Shown: one piece after another, positions 16,284 through 25,118 of the stretch
How the letters are laid out: every line of letters starts with the position of its first letter
How positions within the stretch are numbered: the stretch's first letter is position 1
Assembly (NCBI RefSeq): GCF_022230955.1
Contig: NZ_JAKKFI010000045.1
Coordinates: 1 to 64,000, forward strand
DNA from: Micromonospora cabrerizensis
GTDB taxonomy: Bacteria > Actinomycetota > Actinomycetes > Mycobacteriales > Micromonosporaceae
DNA: 64,000 bases
Direction of reading: 5' to 3'
Notes under the pieces: generated by a model
The model's database searches: none
What the model was told of the DNA's origin: nothing
The model's input: only the letters and a program-made list of their open reading frames with translations
Made by a program: the position numbers and the translations under genes

Positions 16284-18361
16284 GCGAGCGCGGCGAGCGG
16301 ACCGGCCCGCACGGTGACGCCCGGCGTTTCCGCGACCCGTGGGGCGTGCCGCACCTGCGTGCCGGCGACCCGCTGGAGTTGGCGGCGGCGCAGGGCCGGG
16401 TGACCGCGTACGACCGGGCCTGGCAGATCGAGGTGGAGCGGCACCGCGCCCAGGGCACCAGTGCCGCCTTCCTCGGCGTCGACGCGCTCGACTGGGACCG
16501 GTTCGCCCGGCTGGTCCGGCTCGACGACACCGCACGCCGCTGCCACGCGGCGCTCGACCCGGCGACCGCCGAGTGGGTGGGCGCGTACGTGGCCGGGGTC
16601 AACGACGCTCTCGCCGCCGGGGCGGCCCGCGCGCCGGAGTTCGCCGCCACTGGGCTGGCCCCGGGCCGGTGGGAGCCGTGGACGCCGCTCGGGGTCTGGT
16701 TGGGCCACCACATCCTGTTCGCGGGCTTCCCCGGCAAGCTCTGGCGGGAGCACGTGGCGCAGCGCCTCGGCCCGGACGCGGTCGACGCGTTCGCCACCGA
16801 CGGGCCGTCCGTCGCCGGCAGCAACGGTTGGCTGCTGGCCGCCGAGCGCACCGGCACCGGCGCCGCGCTGCTCGCCGGGGACCCGCACCGGTTCTTCGAG
16901 GATCCCGGCGTCTACCAGCAGATTCGGCTGGCCTGCCCGGAGTACGACGTGGTCGGGCTGGCGGTGCCCGGTGTGCCGGGCATCGCGCACTTCGGGCACA
17001 CCGGGGCGGTGGCCTGGGCGATCACCAACGCGATGGCCGACTACCAGGACCTGTACGCCGAGCGGCTGCGCCGCGACGGCCGACAGGTGCAGGCGCTCGG
17101 CCCGGACGGTTGGCGACCCGCGCACTCCCACCTGGAGACGATCGAGGTGGCCGGGGCGGACCCGGTCGAGGTCGAGGTGGTGGAGACCGACCGGGGTCCG
17201 GTGGTGGTCGGCGGGCCGGACGACGAGACGGCCGTCAGCCTGCGCTACCCGCCCCGGGTTCGCGCGGAGCTGGGCTTCGCGACGCTGCCGGAGCTGCTGC
17301 GCGCCCGCACCGTGACCGATGTGGACCACGCGCTGCGGCACTGGGTGGAGCCGGTCAACGTGGTGCAGGCCGCGGACACCGCCGGCGGGCTGCTGCACCG
17401 GGTCGCCGGGGCGGTGCCGGTGCGGCATCCCGACAACGGTCGGCGGGTGGTCCCCGCGTGGGATGCCGGGCACGCCTGGCAGGGCTGGTACGCGCCGATG
17501 CCCCGGGCCACCGTGGTCGGCCGGGCGGTGATGGCCAACGAGCGAGGAGTGGCGGCCCCGCTCGGGGTCGAGTTCGCCCCGCCGCACCGGGCCCACCGGA
17601 TCGCCGAGCTGCTCGACGCCGGTCACGACTGGACGGCCGACGCGCTGGCCGGGGTGCACACCGACACGTACCTGGGTTCGGCCGAGCCCCTGCTGGCGGT
17701 GCTGGAAGAGCTGACCGGGCTGGACCCGGCCACCGCCGCGCTGTGTGAACGGCTGCGGCGCTGGGACCGACGGATGGCCGCCGACAGCACCGACGCGGCG
17801 CGGTTCGCCGTCCTGCGGGCCGCTGTCGTACGCCGGATCGCCGCCCATCCGGCGCTGGCCGCGCTGGCCGGGCCGCCCGCGTACCCGGAGGTGTTCGCGC
17901 CCTGGTTGGCGTTGACGCCGCGCGTCGGTTACGCGCTGGAACACCTGCTCGGCGCGGCGCCGCTGCCCGGCGTGGACGTGGCCGCTCTGGTGCGCGCGGC
18001 GGCCGAGGAGGTCGCCGGCGCGGCGGGCGACCCGGTGCGCTGGGGGGACCTGCACCGGCTGGCGGCGTGGCGGGCGCTGCCCGATCCGGACGCCGAGCCC
18101 GGCCCTCGACTCGACGGCGACCACGACTGCGTGTTGGCCACGTCCAGCGTGCCCGGGGTCACCCACTGGTGCTTCCGGGGGCCGGCGGCGCGCTTCGTGT
18201 GGGACCTGGCCCGGCGCGAGGACAGCCGTTGGGTGGTCCCGCTGGGCACCTGCGGGGTGCCCGGCGACGCACACCACGACGACCAGAGCCCCGCCTGGCT
18301 GTCCGGGAAGCTGCTGCCGGTGATCACCGACTGGGACCAGCTCGCCGAGGAGCACGACTGA
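16280..18361 (+). CDS. penicillin-acylase-like Ntn hydrolase in siderophore uptake operon
   Basis: A 693-residue S45-family protein. RDPWGVPHL near the N-terminus is the usual opening motif, and GSNGWLLA places the expected autoproteolytic N-terminal nucleophile at about Ser181. This gives a short alpha chain and a long beta chain, as in penicillin, cephalosporin and AHL acylases. No signal peptide is visible, unlike many relatives, so it may be cytoplasmic. GTG at 16280 overlaps the ATPase stop. Such amidases are, as I recall, reported near desferrioxamine genes in some actinobacteria (desG) and linked to aryl- or acyl-modified ferrioxamines. Trimming acyl groups from imported siderophore is a reasonable inference. 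Confidence 0.85.
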   Translation: MSERGERTGPHGDARRFRDPWGVPHLRAGDPLELAAAQGRVTAYDRAWQIEVERHRAQGTSAAFLGVDALDWDRFARLVRLDDTARRCHAALDPATAEWVGAYVAGVNDALAAGAARAPEFAATGLAPGRWEPWTPLGVWLGHHILFAGFPGKLWREHVAQRLGPDAVDAFATDGPSVAGSNGWLLAAERTGTGAALLAGDPHRFFEDPGVYQQIRLACPEYDVVGLAVPGVPGIAHFGHTGAVAWAITNAMADYQDLYAERLRRDGRQVQALGPDGWRPAHSHLETIEVAGADPVEVEVVETDRGPVVVGGPDDETAVSLRYPPRVRAELGFATLPELLRARTVTDVDHALRHWVEPVNVVQAADTAGGLLHRVAGAVPVRHPDNGRRVVPAWDAGHAWQGWYAPMPRATVVGRAVMANERGVAAPLGVEFAPPHRAHRIAELLDAGHDWTADALAGVHTDTYLGSAEPLLAVLEELTGLDPATAALCERLRRWDRRMAADSTDAARFAVLRAAVVRRIAAHPALAALAGPPAYPEVFAPWLALTPRVGYALEHLLGAAPLPGVDVAALVRAAAEEVAGAAGDPVRWGDLHRLAAWRALPDPDAEPGPRLDGDHDCVLATSSVPGVTHWCFRGPAARFVWDLARREDSRWVVPLGTCGVPGDAHHDDQSPAWLSGKLLPVITDWDQLAEEHD

Positions 18362-18365
18362 CGCA

Positions 18366-18410
18366 CCGGCCGCCGGCCGGGATGCGCGAGGCACCCCGAC
18401 CGGCGGCCGG
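18366..18410. terminator. strong hairpin between convergent genes
   Basis: CCGGCCGCCGG...CCGGCGGCCGG arms of 11 bp, extended by four more pairs after one mismatch, close a 13-base loop. The hairpin sits right after the acylase stop and before the convergent S8 protease stop. It probably ends both transcripts. Confidence 0.65.
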
Positions 18411-18421
18411 CCACCGTGGCG

Positions 18422-21400
18422 TCAGCGCAGGCCGAACGCCCGGCTGATGCTCTGGCTCACGGTGTTGCCGGCGGCGTCCCGGGCGGTGGTGCGCAGGCTC
18501 ACGAAGCCGGCCTTCGCCGGTGCGGCCAGCGAGGTACGCCAGCCGTCGCCGTGCCGGGTCAGCCGCTGCTTCTGCCAGGTCGCCCCGTCGTCGTAGGACA
18601 CCTCGACGGTCACCGCGCCGACCGTTCCCAGGACGTCGGGCAGGTGCGAGGCGACCACGGTCAGCGGTGCCCGCCGCGACGCCCTGCCGTCGGAGTCGAT
18701 GGCCACCCGGTAGTCGAGCTGGATCATCGGCAGCACCGCCGCCGACTCCGGCCCGGTGGCCGCCGAGCTGAAGGCCCACTCGGTGCGGGTCTGCCGGGAG
18801 TACGGGTTGGTCCAGGCCGCCCGGTCGTTCTCCACCACCAGCCGGTACGGCAGTCGCTGCTCGGCCAACCCGGGGACCTGGAGGTACTCGGCGTTGCCCC
18901 ACCTCAGCTCCTGGTCACCCTGGTAGAGCGTGGTCCGGTTGACCTTGTCGAAGTTGCCCGACGCCTCACCGATGTGGCCGCCACCGTCGCCCCAACCGGG
19001 TGCCGGCAGGTAGAGGGTGTCCAGGTAGCGGACCGGCACGTGGCTCAGACCACCCATCCGGGGCCGCTGGATCGGCCCGAACCACTGGACGCTGCTCGCC
19101 CTGCCGGCCGGGTAGGTGGTCACGCCCATCAGGTGCTGGCCGGTCTCACCGGCGATGAACGCGTCGTCGATCCACCGCTGGTCCGCGCTGACCCAGTCGG
19201 TGCGCCGGCCCTGCGCCGGGGCGGGCTCCTGGTTGCTCGACGCCATGCCGCGCCAGACGTCGGTGCGGAACTCCAGCGCCTTGCCCTGCCGGTAGTTGCG
19301 GAACTCCACGTCCACCCGGGCCAGTTGCCGCTTCGTCGGACGGTAGGTGGGGTCGGCCGGCACCGTGCCGGTCCAGTGGTGCGCCACGTCGTACAGGTAG
19401 GTGGTCTCCGGGTGCGACTCCACGGTCAGCCGCACCGGGCCGCGCTCCAGCGCCGCGATGAGCTGGTCGCCCTCGTCGGCGGTGAGCGTCGCCACGGTCA
19501 CCGGCGCCGGGCTCTCCGGGCTCCACGGCGCCTCGTCCCAGGGTTGCAGCCGACCGACGCCGTCGTTGACCACCAGCAGCAGCTTCGCCCCGGCCGCCGC
19601 CGCGGCCTGCGCCTGCGTGGCGATGTCCGCGGTGTCGCTGCGCCGGACCACCACCGCCCGGTCGCGGACCGGCCGCCTGGCCAACCCGGTCGCCGACGCG
19701 TCGGCGACGTGGACCGCGTCCAGCTGACGACGACCGGCCGGCATCGCCGGGGTCGCCCGCTTCACCAACAGATCGTCGTACGAGCGGCCGTCGGCGGAGA
19801 CCGTCAGCGCCGGCTGCTCCAGGCGCCACCGGGCACCGAACTCGAACTCACCGTCGGTGACCTTACGGCTCGTCGGCAACGCCCACATGCTGTCGTACGA
19901 GTCGTCGGGCAGCACCTGACTCTCGGTGAGGCCGTTCTTCGTGGACCGGTGGATGTCCATCCGCAGCGCGCTGGCGGTGGCCTGCTGCGGCACCTCGGCC
20001 CGCACCTGCCGGGCGGCACGCGCGTCCAGGGTGACGGTGCGGTCGGTGTTCAGGTCGACGTCGGTGAAGCTGAGCATCGCCATGCCCCTGGAGCGTGGCC
20101 CGTTCACGCCGCGCACGTCGGCGGAGATCCAACCGGTCCAGCTCGCCACCGGCAGCCGCAGCGTGGCGGTGCCGCTCTCGGGCAGGTCCACGGCGGTGAA
20201 CAGACCGTCGGTGGTGAGGATGACCTTGCCGGCGAGCGGCTTGCCGTCCCGGTCCTTGGCGACCAGCGTCAGGTTCTGCCGCTGGCCCTCCTTGCCGGCG
20301 CCGATCAAGGTGCGCCCACGGACCACACCGGCGTCGTCGGTGGCGACGATCATGCCGCTGACCTGCTTCTCCACTGGGAGCTTGTCGTACGCCGCGCTCA
20401 GCGTCGCGGTGGCGGTGCCGCCCGCCGGCACGGTGACCGTGTCGGTGGAGAGGGCGAAGAGGCCGGCCGGCGCGGTGGACGCGTCGAGGGCCAGCTTCAG
20501 CGTGACCGGAGTGCCGCCGACGTTGGTGTAGATGACCGTCCGGTCGACGGTCATCCCCGGCTGCTGTGGCCAGGCCTGGAAGCCGGAGTAGGCGCTGGGG
20601 GTGGCGAACACCGTGGCGTTCGCGGCGGCGACGGCGTCCACCCGACCGGCACCCGCCTGGTACGGGGTGTATCCGGGGGTGGCCCTGACCGTGCTGACCA
20701 GCGCCTCCTTGATCCGCTGACCGGTCCAGTCGGGGTGCGCGGCGGCGACCAGGGCGGCCGTGCCGGCCACGTGCGGGGTGGCCATCGAGGTGCCGCTCAT
20801 CAGCGTGTAGTCCCCGGAGCCACCGCGGACGAGGTGCGAACGGGCGGCCAGGATGTCCACGCCGGGCGCGGTGATCTCGGGCTTGAGCCCGCCGTCACCC
20901 GCGCGTGGTCCCTGGCTGGAAAAGTCGGCGAGGTGGTCGGTGGAGTCGACGGCGCCCACGGTGAGCGCCGAGTCGGCGGCTCCCGGGCTGCCGATGGTGG
21001 CCGGGCCGCTGTTGCCGGCGGCGATCACGAAGAGGGCGCCGGTCTCGGCGCTGAGTCGCTCGACGGCCTGGCTCATCGGGTCGCTGCCGTCGGTGGCCTC
21101 ACCGCCCAGGCTCATGCTGACGACCCGGGCCTTCTGCTCCCGGGCCGCCCACTCCATGCCGGCGATGATCCACGAGTTCTGCCCGCTGCCCTCGCTGTTG
21201 AGCACCTTGCCGACGTGCAGCCGGGCGCCGGGGGCGACGCCCCGCTCGACACCACCGGACGCGGCGCCGGTGCCGGCGATCGTCGAGGCGACGTGCGTCC
21301 CGTGTCCCTTGTAGTCGAGGATGTCCGGCTCCTCGGGCACGAAGCTGCTGGACTCGGCGATCTGGCCGGCCAGATCCGGGTGCTCGGCGTCCGCGCCGGA

Positions 21401-22138
21401 GTCGAGCACCGCGACGTCGACACCGGCGGCCGTGTTGCCCTGGGCCCACAACGTCGGCGCGCCGATCTGCGCGGTGGACTCGGCGAGGTCGGCGTGCACC
21501 CGGCCGTCCAGCCAGACCTTGGCGATGCCGTTGGCCAGGGTCGGGGTGCCACCGGCACGACGGGCCGAGCCGGCGGTGAGCGCCGTCCAGAACCGGTCGG
21601 CGGTGGCGCGCTGACGGGTCAGCGCCGCGCCCTGCACGCTGTCCAACGGCCGGACCAGTTCGGCGCCGTCCACGGCCGGGCGGGTGCGGTTGCGGGCGGC
21701 GGCGTCGGTCATGGTGACGATCAGCGGCAGCGCGTCGGTGTGCGCGTCGTCGTAGCCGTCGGCGATCAGCTCGGTGACGTTGAACAGCTGCCGGTCCAGC
21801 ACACCACTGGTGACAAAGGACAGCGCCGCGTCCGGATAGACGTAGGTGTCGCCGTCGAGCACGGTGCGGTGGAAGCTCGGAGTGCTGCCGTCCGGCCGGC
21901 GCACGGTCGAGACCGTACTGCCGTCCGCCGCGGTGGTGACGGTGACCGTGTCGCCGGTGATCAGGGTGACGGTGGACGCGCGTCCGGCGGCGGCCGGGGG
22001 AAGCCCGGCCGGCCGGTCGGGCGTGCTCGGCGGGGCGGCGGACGCGCCTGCGGCGGGTGGGGTGAGCCCGGCCGCCAGGGTGAGGACGGCGCCGAGGGCG
22101 ATCAGCCCGGGTCGGCGACGCCGGTGTGACAGAGCCAA
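18422..22138 (-). CDS. secreted subtilisin-like (S8) serine protease, large
   Basis: A 1238-residue extracellular protease. TTG at 22138 is taken as start because AAGAGG lies five bases upstream and a signal peptide follows directly (HRRRRPG, then LIALGAVLTLAAGL and an AxA-type site). A propeptide spans about 40-215. The catalytic triad is Asp246 (VLDSGAD), His279 (GHGTHVA) and Ser451 (GTSMATPHVAG), with oxyanion Asn376 (AAGNSG). The roughly 700-residue C-terminal part holds beta-rich, Fn3-like segments and a PA-like stretch (AAAAGAKLLLVVNDG), probably for substrate recognition. It is a single gene, facing the siderophore operon tail to tail. Confidence 0.92.
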   Translation of the reverse strand: MALSHRRRRPGLIALGAVLTLAAGLTPPAAGASAAPPSTPDRPAGLPPAAAGRASTVTLITGDTVTVTTAADGSTVSTVRRPDGSTPSFHRTVLDGDTYVYPDAALSFVTSGVLDRQLFNVTELIADGYDDAHTDALPLIVTMTDAAARNRTRPAVDGAELVRPLDSVQGAALTRQRATADRFWTALTAGSARRAGGTPTLANGIAKVWLDGRVHADLAESTAQIGAPTLWAQGNTAAGVDVAVLDSGADAEHPDLAGQIAESSSFVPEEPDILDYKGHGTHVASTIAGTGAASGGVERGVAPGARLHVGKVLNSEGSGQNSWIIAGMEWAAREQKARVVSMSLGGEATDGSDPMSQAVERLSAETGALFVIAAGNSGPATIGSPGAADSALTVGAVDSTDHLADFSSQGPRAGDGGLKPEITAPGVDILAARSHLVRGGSGDYTLMSGTSMATPHVAGTAALVAAAHPDWTGQRIKEALVSTVRATPGYTPYQAGAGRVDAVAAANATVFATPSAYSGFQAWPQQPGMTVDRTVIYTNVGGTPVTLKLALDASTAPAGLFALSTDTVTVPAGGTATATLSAAYDKLPVEKQVSGMIVATDDAGVVRGRTLIGAGKEGQRQNLTLVAKDRDGKPLAGKVILTTDGLFTAVDLPESGTATLRLPVASWTGWISADVRGVNGPRSRGMAMLSFTDVDLNTDRTVTLDARAARQVRAEVPQQATASALRMDIHRSTKNGLTESQVLPDDSYDSMWALPTSRKVTDGEFEFGARWRLEQPALTVSADGRSYDDLLVKRATPAMPAGRRQLDAVHVADASATGLARRPVRDRAVVVRRSDTADIATQAQAAAAAGAKLLLVVNDGVGRLQPWDEAPWSPESPAPVTVATLTADEGDQLIAALERGPVRLTVESHPETTYLYDVAHHWTGTVPADPTYRPTKRQLARVDVEFRNYRQGKALEFRTDVWRGMASSNQEPAPAQGRRTDWVSADQRWIDDAFIAGETGQHLMGVTTYPAGRASSVQWFGPIQRPRMGGLSHVPVRYLDTLYLPAPGWGDGGGHIGEASGNFDKVNRTTLYQGDQELRWGNAEYLQVPGLAEQRLPYRLVVENDRAAWTNPYSRQTRTEWAFSSAATGPESAAVLPMIQLDYRVAIDSDGRASRRAPLTVVASHLPDVLGTVGAVTVEVSYDDGATWQKQRLTRHGDGWRTSLAAPAKAGFVSLRTTARDAAGNTVSQSISRAFGLR

Positions 22139-22280
22139 GATGACCTCTTTGTGTCGAGGAGCGGTACGCAGCACAGCATCAATGCCACGCACACCCTCGC
22201 CACCCACCGCACCGCGACGCACCTACGCCATGGCGCAAACCCGCCACCCAAGCCTCGCCCAAGCCCTCGACCCCGGTGGC

Positions 22281-22295
22281 GGGGGGCGGGGGGGG
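22281..22295. other. guanine run downstream of eda
   Basis: The 161-base gap 22139-22299 holds the S8 leader side and, next to the eda stop, GGGGGG-C-GGGGGGGG. It has G-quadruplex potential on the plus strand (C-rich in the eda transcript). No hairpin terminator is visible here. Confidence 0.4.
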
Positions 22296-22299
22296 TGTT

Positions 22300-22908
22300 T
22301 TACCGGGTTGGGCTTGTCAGGTTGGCTAGGCGGTCCAGTTGCTTCGGGTCGGACAGGGCGGAACCGACCGCCACCACCCGTACGCCGGCTTGCAGGAACG
22401 CCTCTGCGTTGGTGGCGTCCAGGCCGCCGGTCGCGACGAACCGCAGCTGCGGCAGCGGCCCGGCGACGGCCTTGAACCAGGCGGGCCCGAGCGAGATCGC
22501 GGGGAACGCCTTGAGCCAGGTGAGGCCGTGCCGCAGCGCCTGCTGGGCCTCGGTGGGGGTGGCCACACCCGGCAGGTGCGGCAGGCCACGCGCCGCGGCG
22601 GCGTCGGCGACGGCGAGGTCCAGGCCGGGCGCGACGGTGAACGCGGCACCCGCGTCGGCCGAGGCGGCAACCTGCTCGACGTCGAGCACGGTGCCCGCGC
22701 CGACGATCCGCCCGCGCTCGGCGCCCGCCTCGACGGCGGCGCGCAGAGCCGGCACCGCGTCGGCGGTGGCCACCGGCACCTCCACCACGTCGATGCCGAG
22801 GTCCCAGGCCCGCTCGGCGAGCCGGACCGTCTCGGCGACCGGCAGGCCGCGCAGGATGGCCATCACCCGGGCGCCGCCGAAGATGTGGTCGAAATCCGCT
22901 GTGGTCAT
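22300..22908 (-). CDS. eda: KDPG/KHG aldolase
   Basis: A roughly 202-residue class I aldolase of the Eda family that splits 2-keto-3-deoxy-6-phosphogluconate to pyruvate and glyceraldehyde-3-phosphate. The Schiff-base Lys is in WLKAFPA, the catalytic Glu region is GIDVVEVPV, and the phosphate loop is ATGGLDATN. The second ATG (22908) is preferred, since GGAG within the first five codons of the longer reading is well placed for it. It follows kdgK by 63 bases, and the pair completes the lower steps of a 2-keto-3-deoxygluconate route, as used for uronates or in Entner-Doudoroff metabolism. Confidence 0.9.
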   Translation of the reverse strand: MTTADFDHIFGGARVMAILRGLPVAETVRLAERAWDLGIDVVEVPVATADAVPALRAAVEAGAERGRIVGAGTVLDVEQVAASADAGAAFTVAPGLDLAVADAAAARGLPHLPGVATPTEAQQALRHGLTWLKAFPAISLGPAWFKAVAGPLPQLRFVATGGLDATNAEAFLQAGVRVVAVGSALSDPKQLDRLANLTSPTR

Positions 22909-22971
22909 GGTCCACTCCATCTGAGATCGCGGTGAGTCTGTTGGCTGCTGGCCCGGTCGGGAACCGACGAC

Positions 22972-23997
22972 TCAGACCGGCGTCGGCGCGCCGGTCAGGT
23001 CGAGCGGCGACCAGGCCTCGTCGGGGGCGGCGAGCAGCCTCTCGAACCAGGCCCACGGCGGGACCGGGGCGTTGTCGCCGCTGCTGGTCAACGCCTGCGC
23101 CGCGACCAGGTGGCCGAGACGCAACCGCCGCACGGGATCCAGGTCACGCAGCAGCCCGGCCAGGTAGCCGGCGGCGAACGCGTCACCCGCGCCGACCGGC
23201 TCCACCACGGCCACCCGGGGCGCGGGTACGAACACCGGCTCGGCGTCGTGGCACAGCGCGGTGGCACCCACCGCGCCGTCCTTGACCACCACCGTCCGCG
23301 GTGTGGGCAACAGCCGGCGTACGGCCAGCGGGTCGGTGGTGCCCCACAGCGTTTCCGCCTCGTCCTGGCCCACGAAGACCAGGTCACAGCGGTTGGCGAG
23401 GTCGCGTAGCACCGGCGCGGCCTGCTCGGCGGGCCACAGCCGGGCCCGGTGGTTGACATCGAAGCTGACCAGTGATCCCGCCAGCGGGCGGGCGGTGACC
23501 GCGTGCTCGACCAGCGCACGGCAGGACGCGGAGAGCGCCGCGGTGATGCCGGACAGGTGCAGCACACGGGCACCGGCGAGCCCCGGGTCGGCCAGCGTCT
23601 CCGGGCTCATCCGGGAGGCCGCCGACCCAGCCCGGTAGTAGTGCACGGCGGTGCCCTCCGGGCCAGGGTCCTTGAGGTACAGGCCGGTGGGGGCGCCCGG
23701 GTCCACGACCACCTGGTCGACCCGGACGCCGGCGGCGGCGACGTGCCGGACGACGGCCCGCCCGAAGGGGTCGTCACCGACCCGGCTCACCCAGGTCGCC
23801 CGGTGCCCCAGTCGGGCCAGGTAACCGGCCACGTTGGACTCGGCGCCGCCGACCGAGACGGCGACCTGTTCGGCGTGCTCCAACGGCTCACCCGGCGCGG
23901 GGCAGAGCACCACCATCGTCTCGCCGACCGCGGCCACCTCGACCGGCGGGGAGCCGGCCGGGACGGACGCCAGGTCAGGTCGGTGGTCGGTCGGCAT
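22972..23997 (-). CDS. kdgK: PfkB-family sugar kinase, probably 2-keto-3-deoxygluconate kinase
   Basis: A 341-residue ribokinase-fold protein. The N-terminal SVGGAESNVAGYLARLG is PfkB signature 1, and EPVGAGDAFAAGYLAG is signature 2 with the catalytic base Asp in GAGDAF. The neighbour encodes KDPG aldolase, which makes 2-keto-3-deoxygluconate the likely substrate; by itself the sequence would only give a PfkB kinase. No sugar-specific regulator or transporter accompanies the pair here. Confidence 0.85.
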   Translation of the reverse strand: MPTDHRPDLASVPAGSPPVEVAAVGETMVVLCPAPGEPLEHAEQVAVSVGGAESNVAGYLARLGHRATWVSRVGDDPFGRAVVRHVAAAGVRVDQVVVDPGAPTGLYLKDPGPEGTAVHYYRAGSAASRMSPETLADPGLAGARVLHLSGITAALSASCRALVEHAVTARPLAGSLVSFDVNHRARLWPAEQAAPVLRDLANRCDLVFVGQDEAETLWGTTDPLAVRRLLPTPRTVVVKDGAVGATALCHDAEPVFVPAPRVAVVEPVGAGDAFAAGYLAGLLRDLDPVRRLRLGHLVAAQALTSSGDNAPVPPWAWFERLLAAPDEAWSPLDLTGAPTPV

Positions 23998-24085
23998 GGG
24001 AGCACACGTCCTCGCGGCGAGAGTCCTGGGCGCCGCCGAGCCTATGGTGTCGCTCCTGGGACGGGCAAGCCGGTGCGACCGAGGG

Positions 24086-24946
24086 TCAGGGCAGCGTCAG
24101 GCTGTACGCGGCCAGCACCTCCGCGATCGGCTGGTAGTAGGTGGTGCCGCCGGAGGTGCAGTTGCCGCTGCCGCCGGAGAGGATGCCGAGGATGCGGCCG
24201 GTGAAGGCCACGTAGAGCGGTCCGCCGCTGTCGCCCGGCTCGGCGCAGATGTTGGTGCGGATCAGGCCGTAGATCACGCCGGTGGAGTAGTTGACGGTCT
24301 GGTTGAGACCGGTGACCGTGCCGCACCGCACGCCGGTGGTGACACCGCTGCGACACACCGCCTGCCCGACGTACGCGTTGCCGGGGCCGTTGATGGGCAG
24401 CAGCCCGGGATAGGTGTAGACCGCGCTCGGGTGCGCGATCCGGCTGGTGTAGCGGATCAGCCCGTAGTCGTTGCCGGGGAAGCTGGTGGCGGTACGGGTG
24501 CCGAGCACCGTGGTCTGGGCGCTGTCGGCGTACCAGGTGCTGGCGGTGGTGGTGCAGTGCCCGGCGGTGACCACGTAGTAGGTGCTGCCGCTGCGCACGT
24601 TCGCGCCGAGCGAGCAGCGGGCACCGCCGCCGTAGATGCCCTGCCCGGCGGCGATCAGGGTGCGCAGGGTTCCGGGTTCGCGGCGCAGGAGCGCGCCGGC
24701 CCGGTCGGCCGTTGACCGCAGTGCCCGCAGCTCGGCGGGGGTGACGGTGTCGTCGACGGTGAGGGTCATCCGGCCGGTGGCGGGGTCGACACCCCAGGCG
24801 GTGCCGGCGGTGCGTACCCCGGCCAGCACGGCCGCCGGGTCGACGGCGGGGGCGGCGACCCGGTCGGGGGCGGCGGCCTGCGCCGCGCCGGGCGCGACGA
24901 GCAGGAGGACGGTCAGGACGAGGGCGACGAGCGGGGAGCGGCGCAT
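24086..24946 (-). CDS. secreted S1 (streptogrisin/alpha-lytic-like) serine protease
   Basis: A 286-residue preproprotease. The signal peptide is MRRSPLVALVLTVLLLVAPGAAQA, and a short propeptide runs to about residue 100. The triad is His130 (VVTAGHC), Asp160 (GNDYGLIRY) and Ser240 (EPGDSGGPLY). Cysteines near 111/131, 198/208 and 234/258 would form three disulfides. GGAGG five bases before the ATG at 24946 fixes the start; longer in-frame readings run into the duplicated leader of ltrA. The propeptide is shorter than in classical streptogrisins. Confidence 0.92.
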   Translation of the reverse strand: MRRSPLVALVLTVLLLVAPGAAQAAAPDRVAAPAVDPAAVLAGVRTAGTAWGVDPATGRMTLTVDDTVTPAELRALRSTADRAGALLRREPGTLRTLIAAGQGIYGGGARCSLGANVRSGSTYYVVTAGHCTTTASTWYADSAQTTVLGTRTATSFPGNDYGLIRYTSRIAHPSAVYTYPGLLPINGPGNAYVGQAVCRSGVTTGVRCGTVTGLNQTVNYSTGVIYGLIRTNICAEPGDSGGPLYVAFTGRILGILSGGSGNCTSGGTTYYQPIAEVLAAYSLTLP

Positions 24947-25041
24947 CCGGGCCTCCGCGGAGATCGAGATAGATGGATGCCGCTCAGCATCGCCCGGCGT
25001 TCGAGGCCGTGGCAACCTCCGGCCGTCCTCTTCCCCGACCC

Positions 25042-25118
25042 GCGGGAATCGCCGATCCGGGGACGACCCGTGTCGGGGCCGCCGATAATTCCCCGGGAGA
25101 CGCGGCGGGAGGCCAGGC
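25042..25118 (+). repeat. duplicated leader region, copy 1 (upstream of first ltrA)
   Basis: GCGGGAATCGCCGATCCGGG plus ACG at 25042-25065, a GATAAT -10-like hexamer at 25084-25089, and the run into GGCGGGAGGC before ATG all recur upstream of the second ltrA gene (26372-26447). The coding duplication therefore included the control region. GGGAGG is the likely ribosome site. Confidence 0.75.

Noticed and set aside
18416..22129. A 1237-codon plus-strand frame opposite the S8 protease
   Set aside because: Arg/Gly/His/Val-rich mirror of the protease without any motif; the minus strand has a full catalytic triad and signal peptide.
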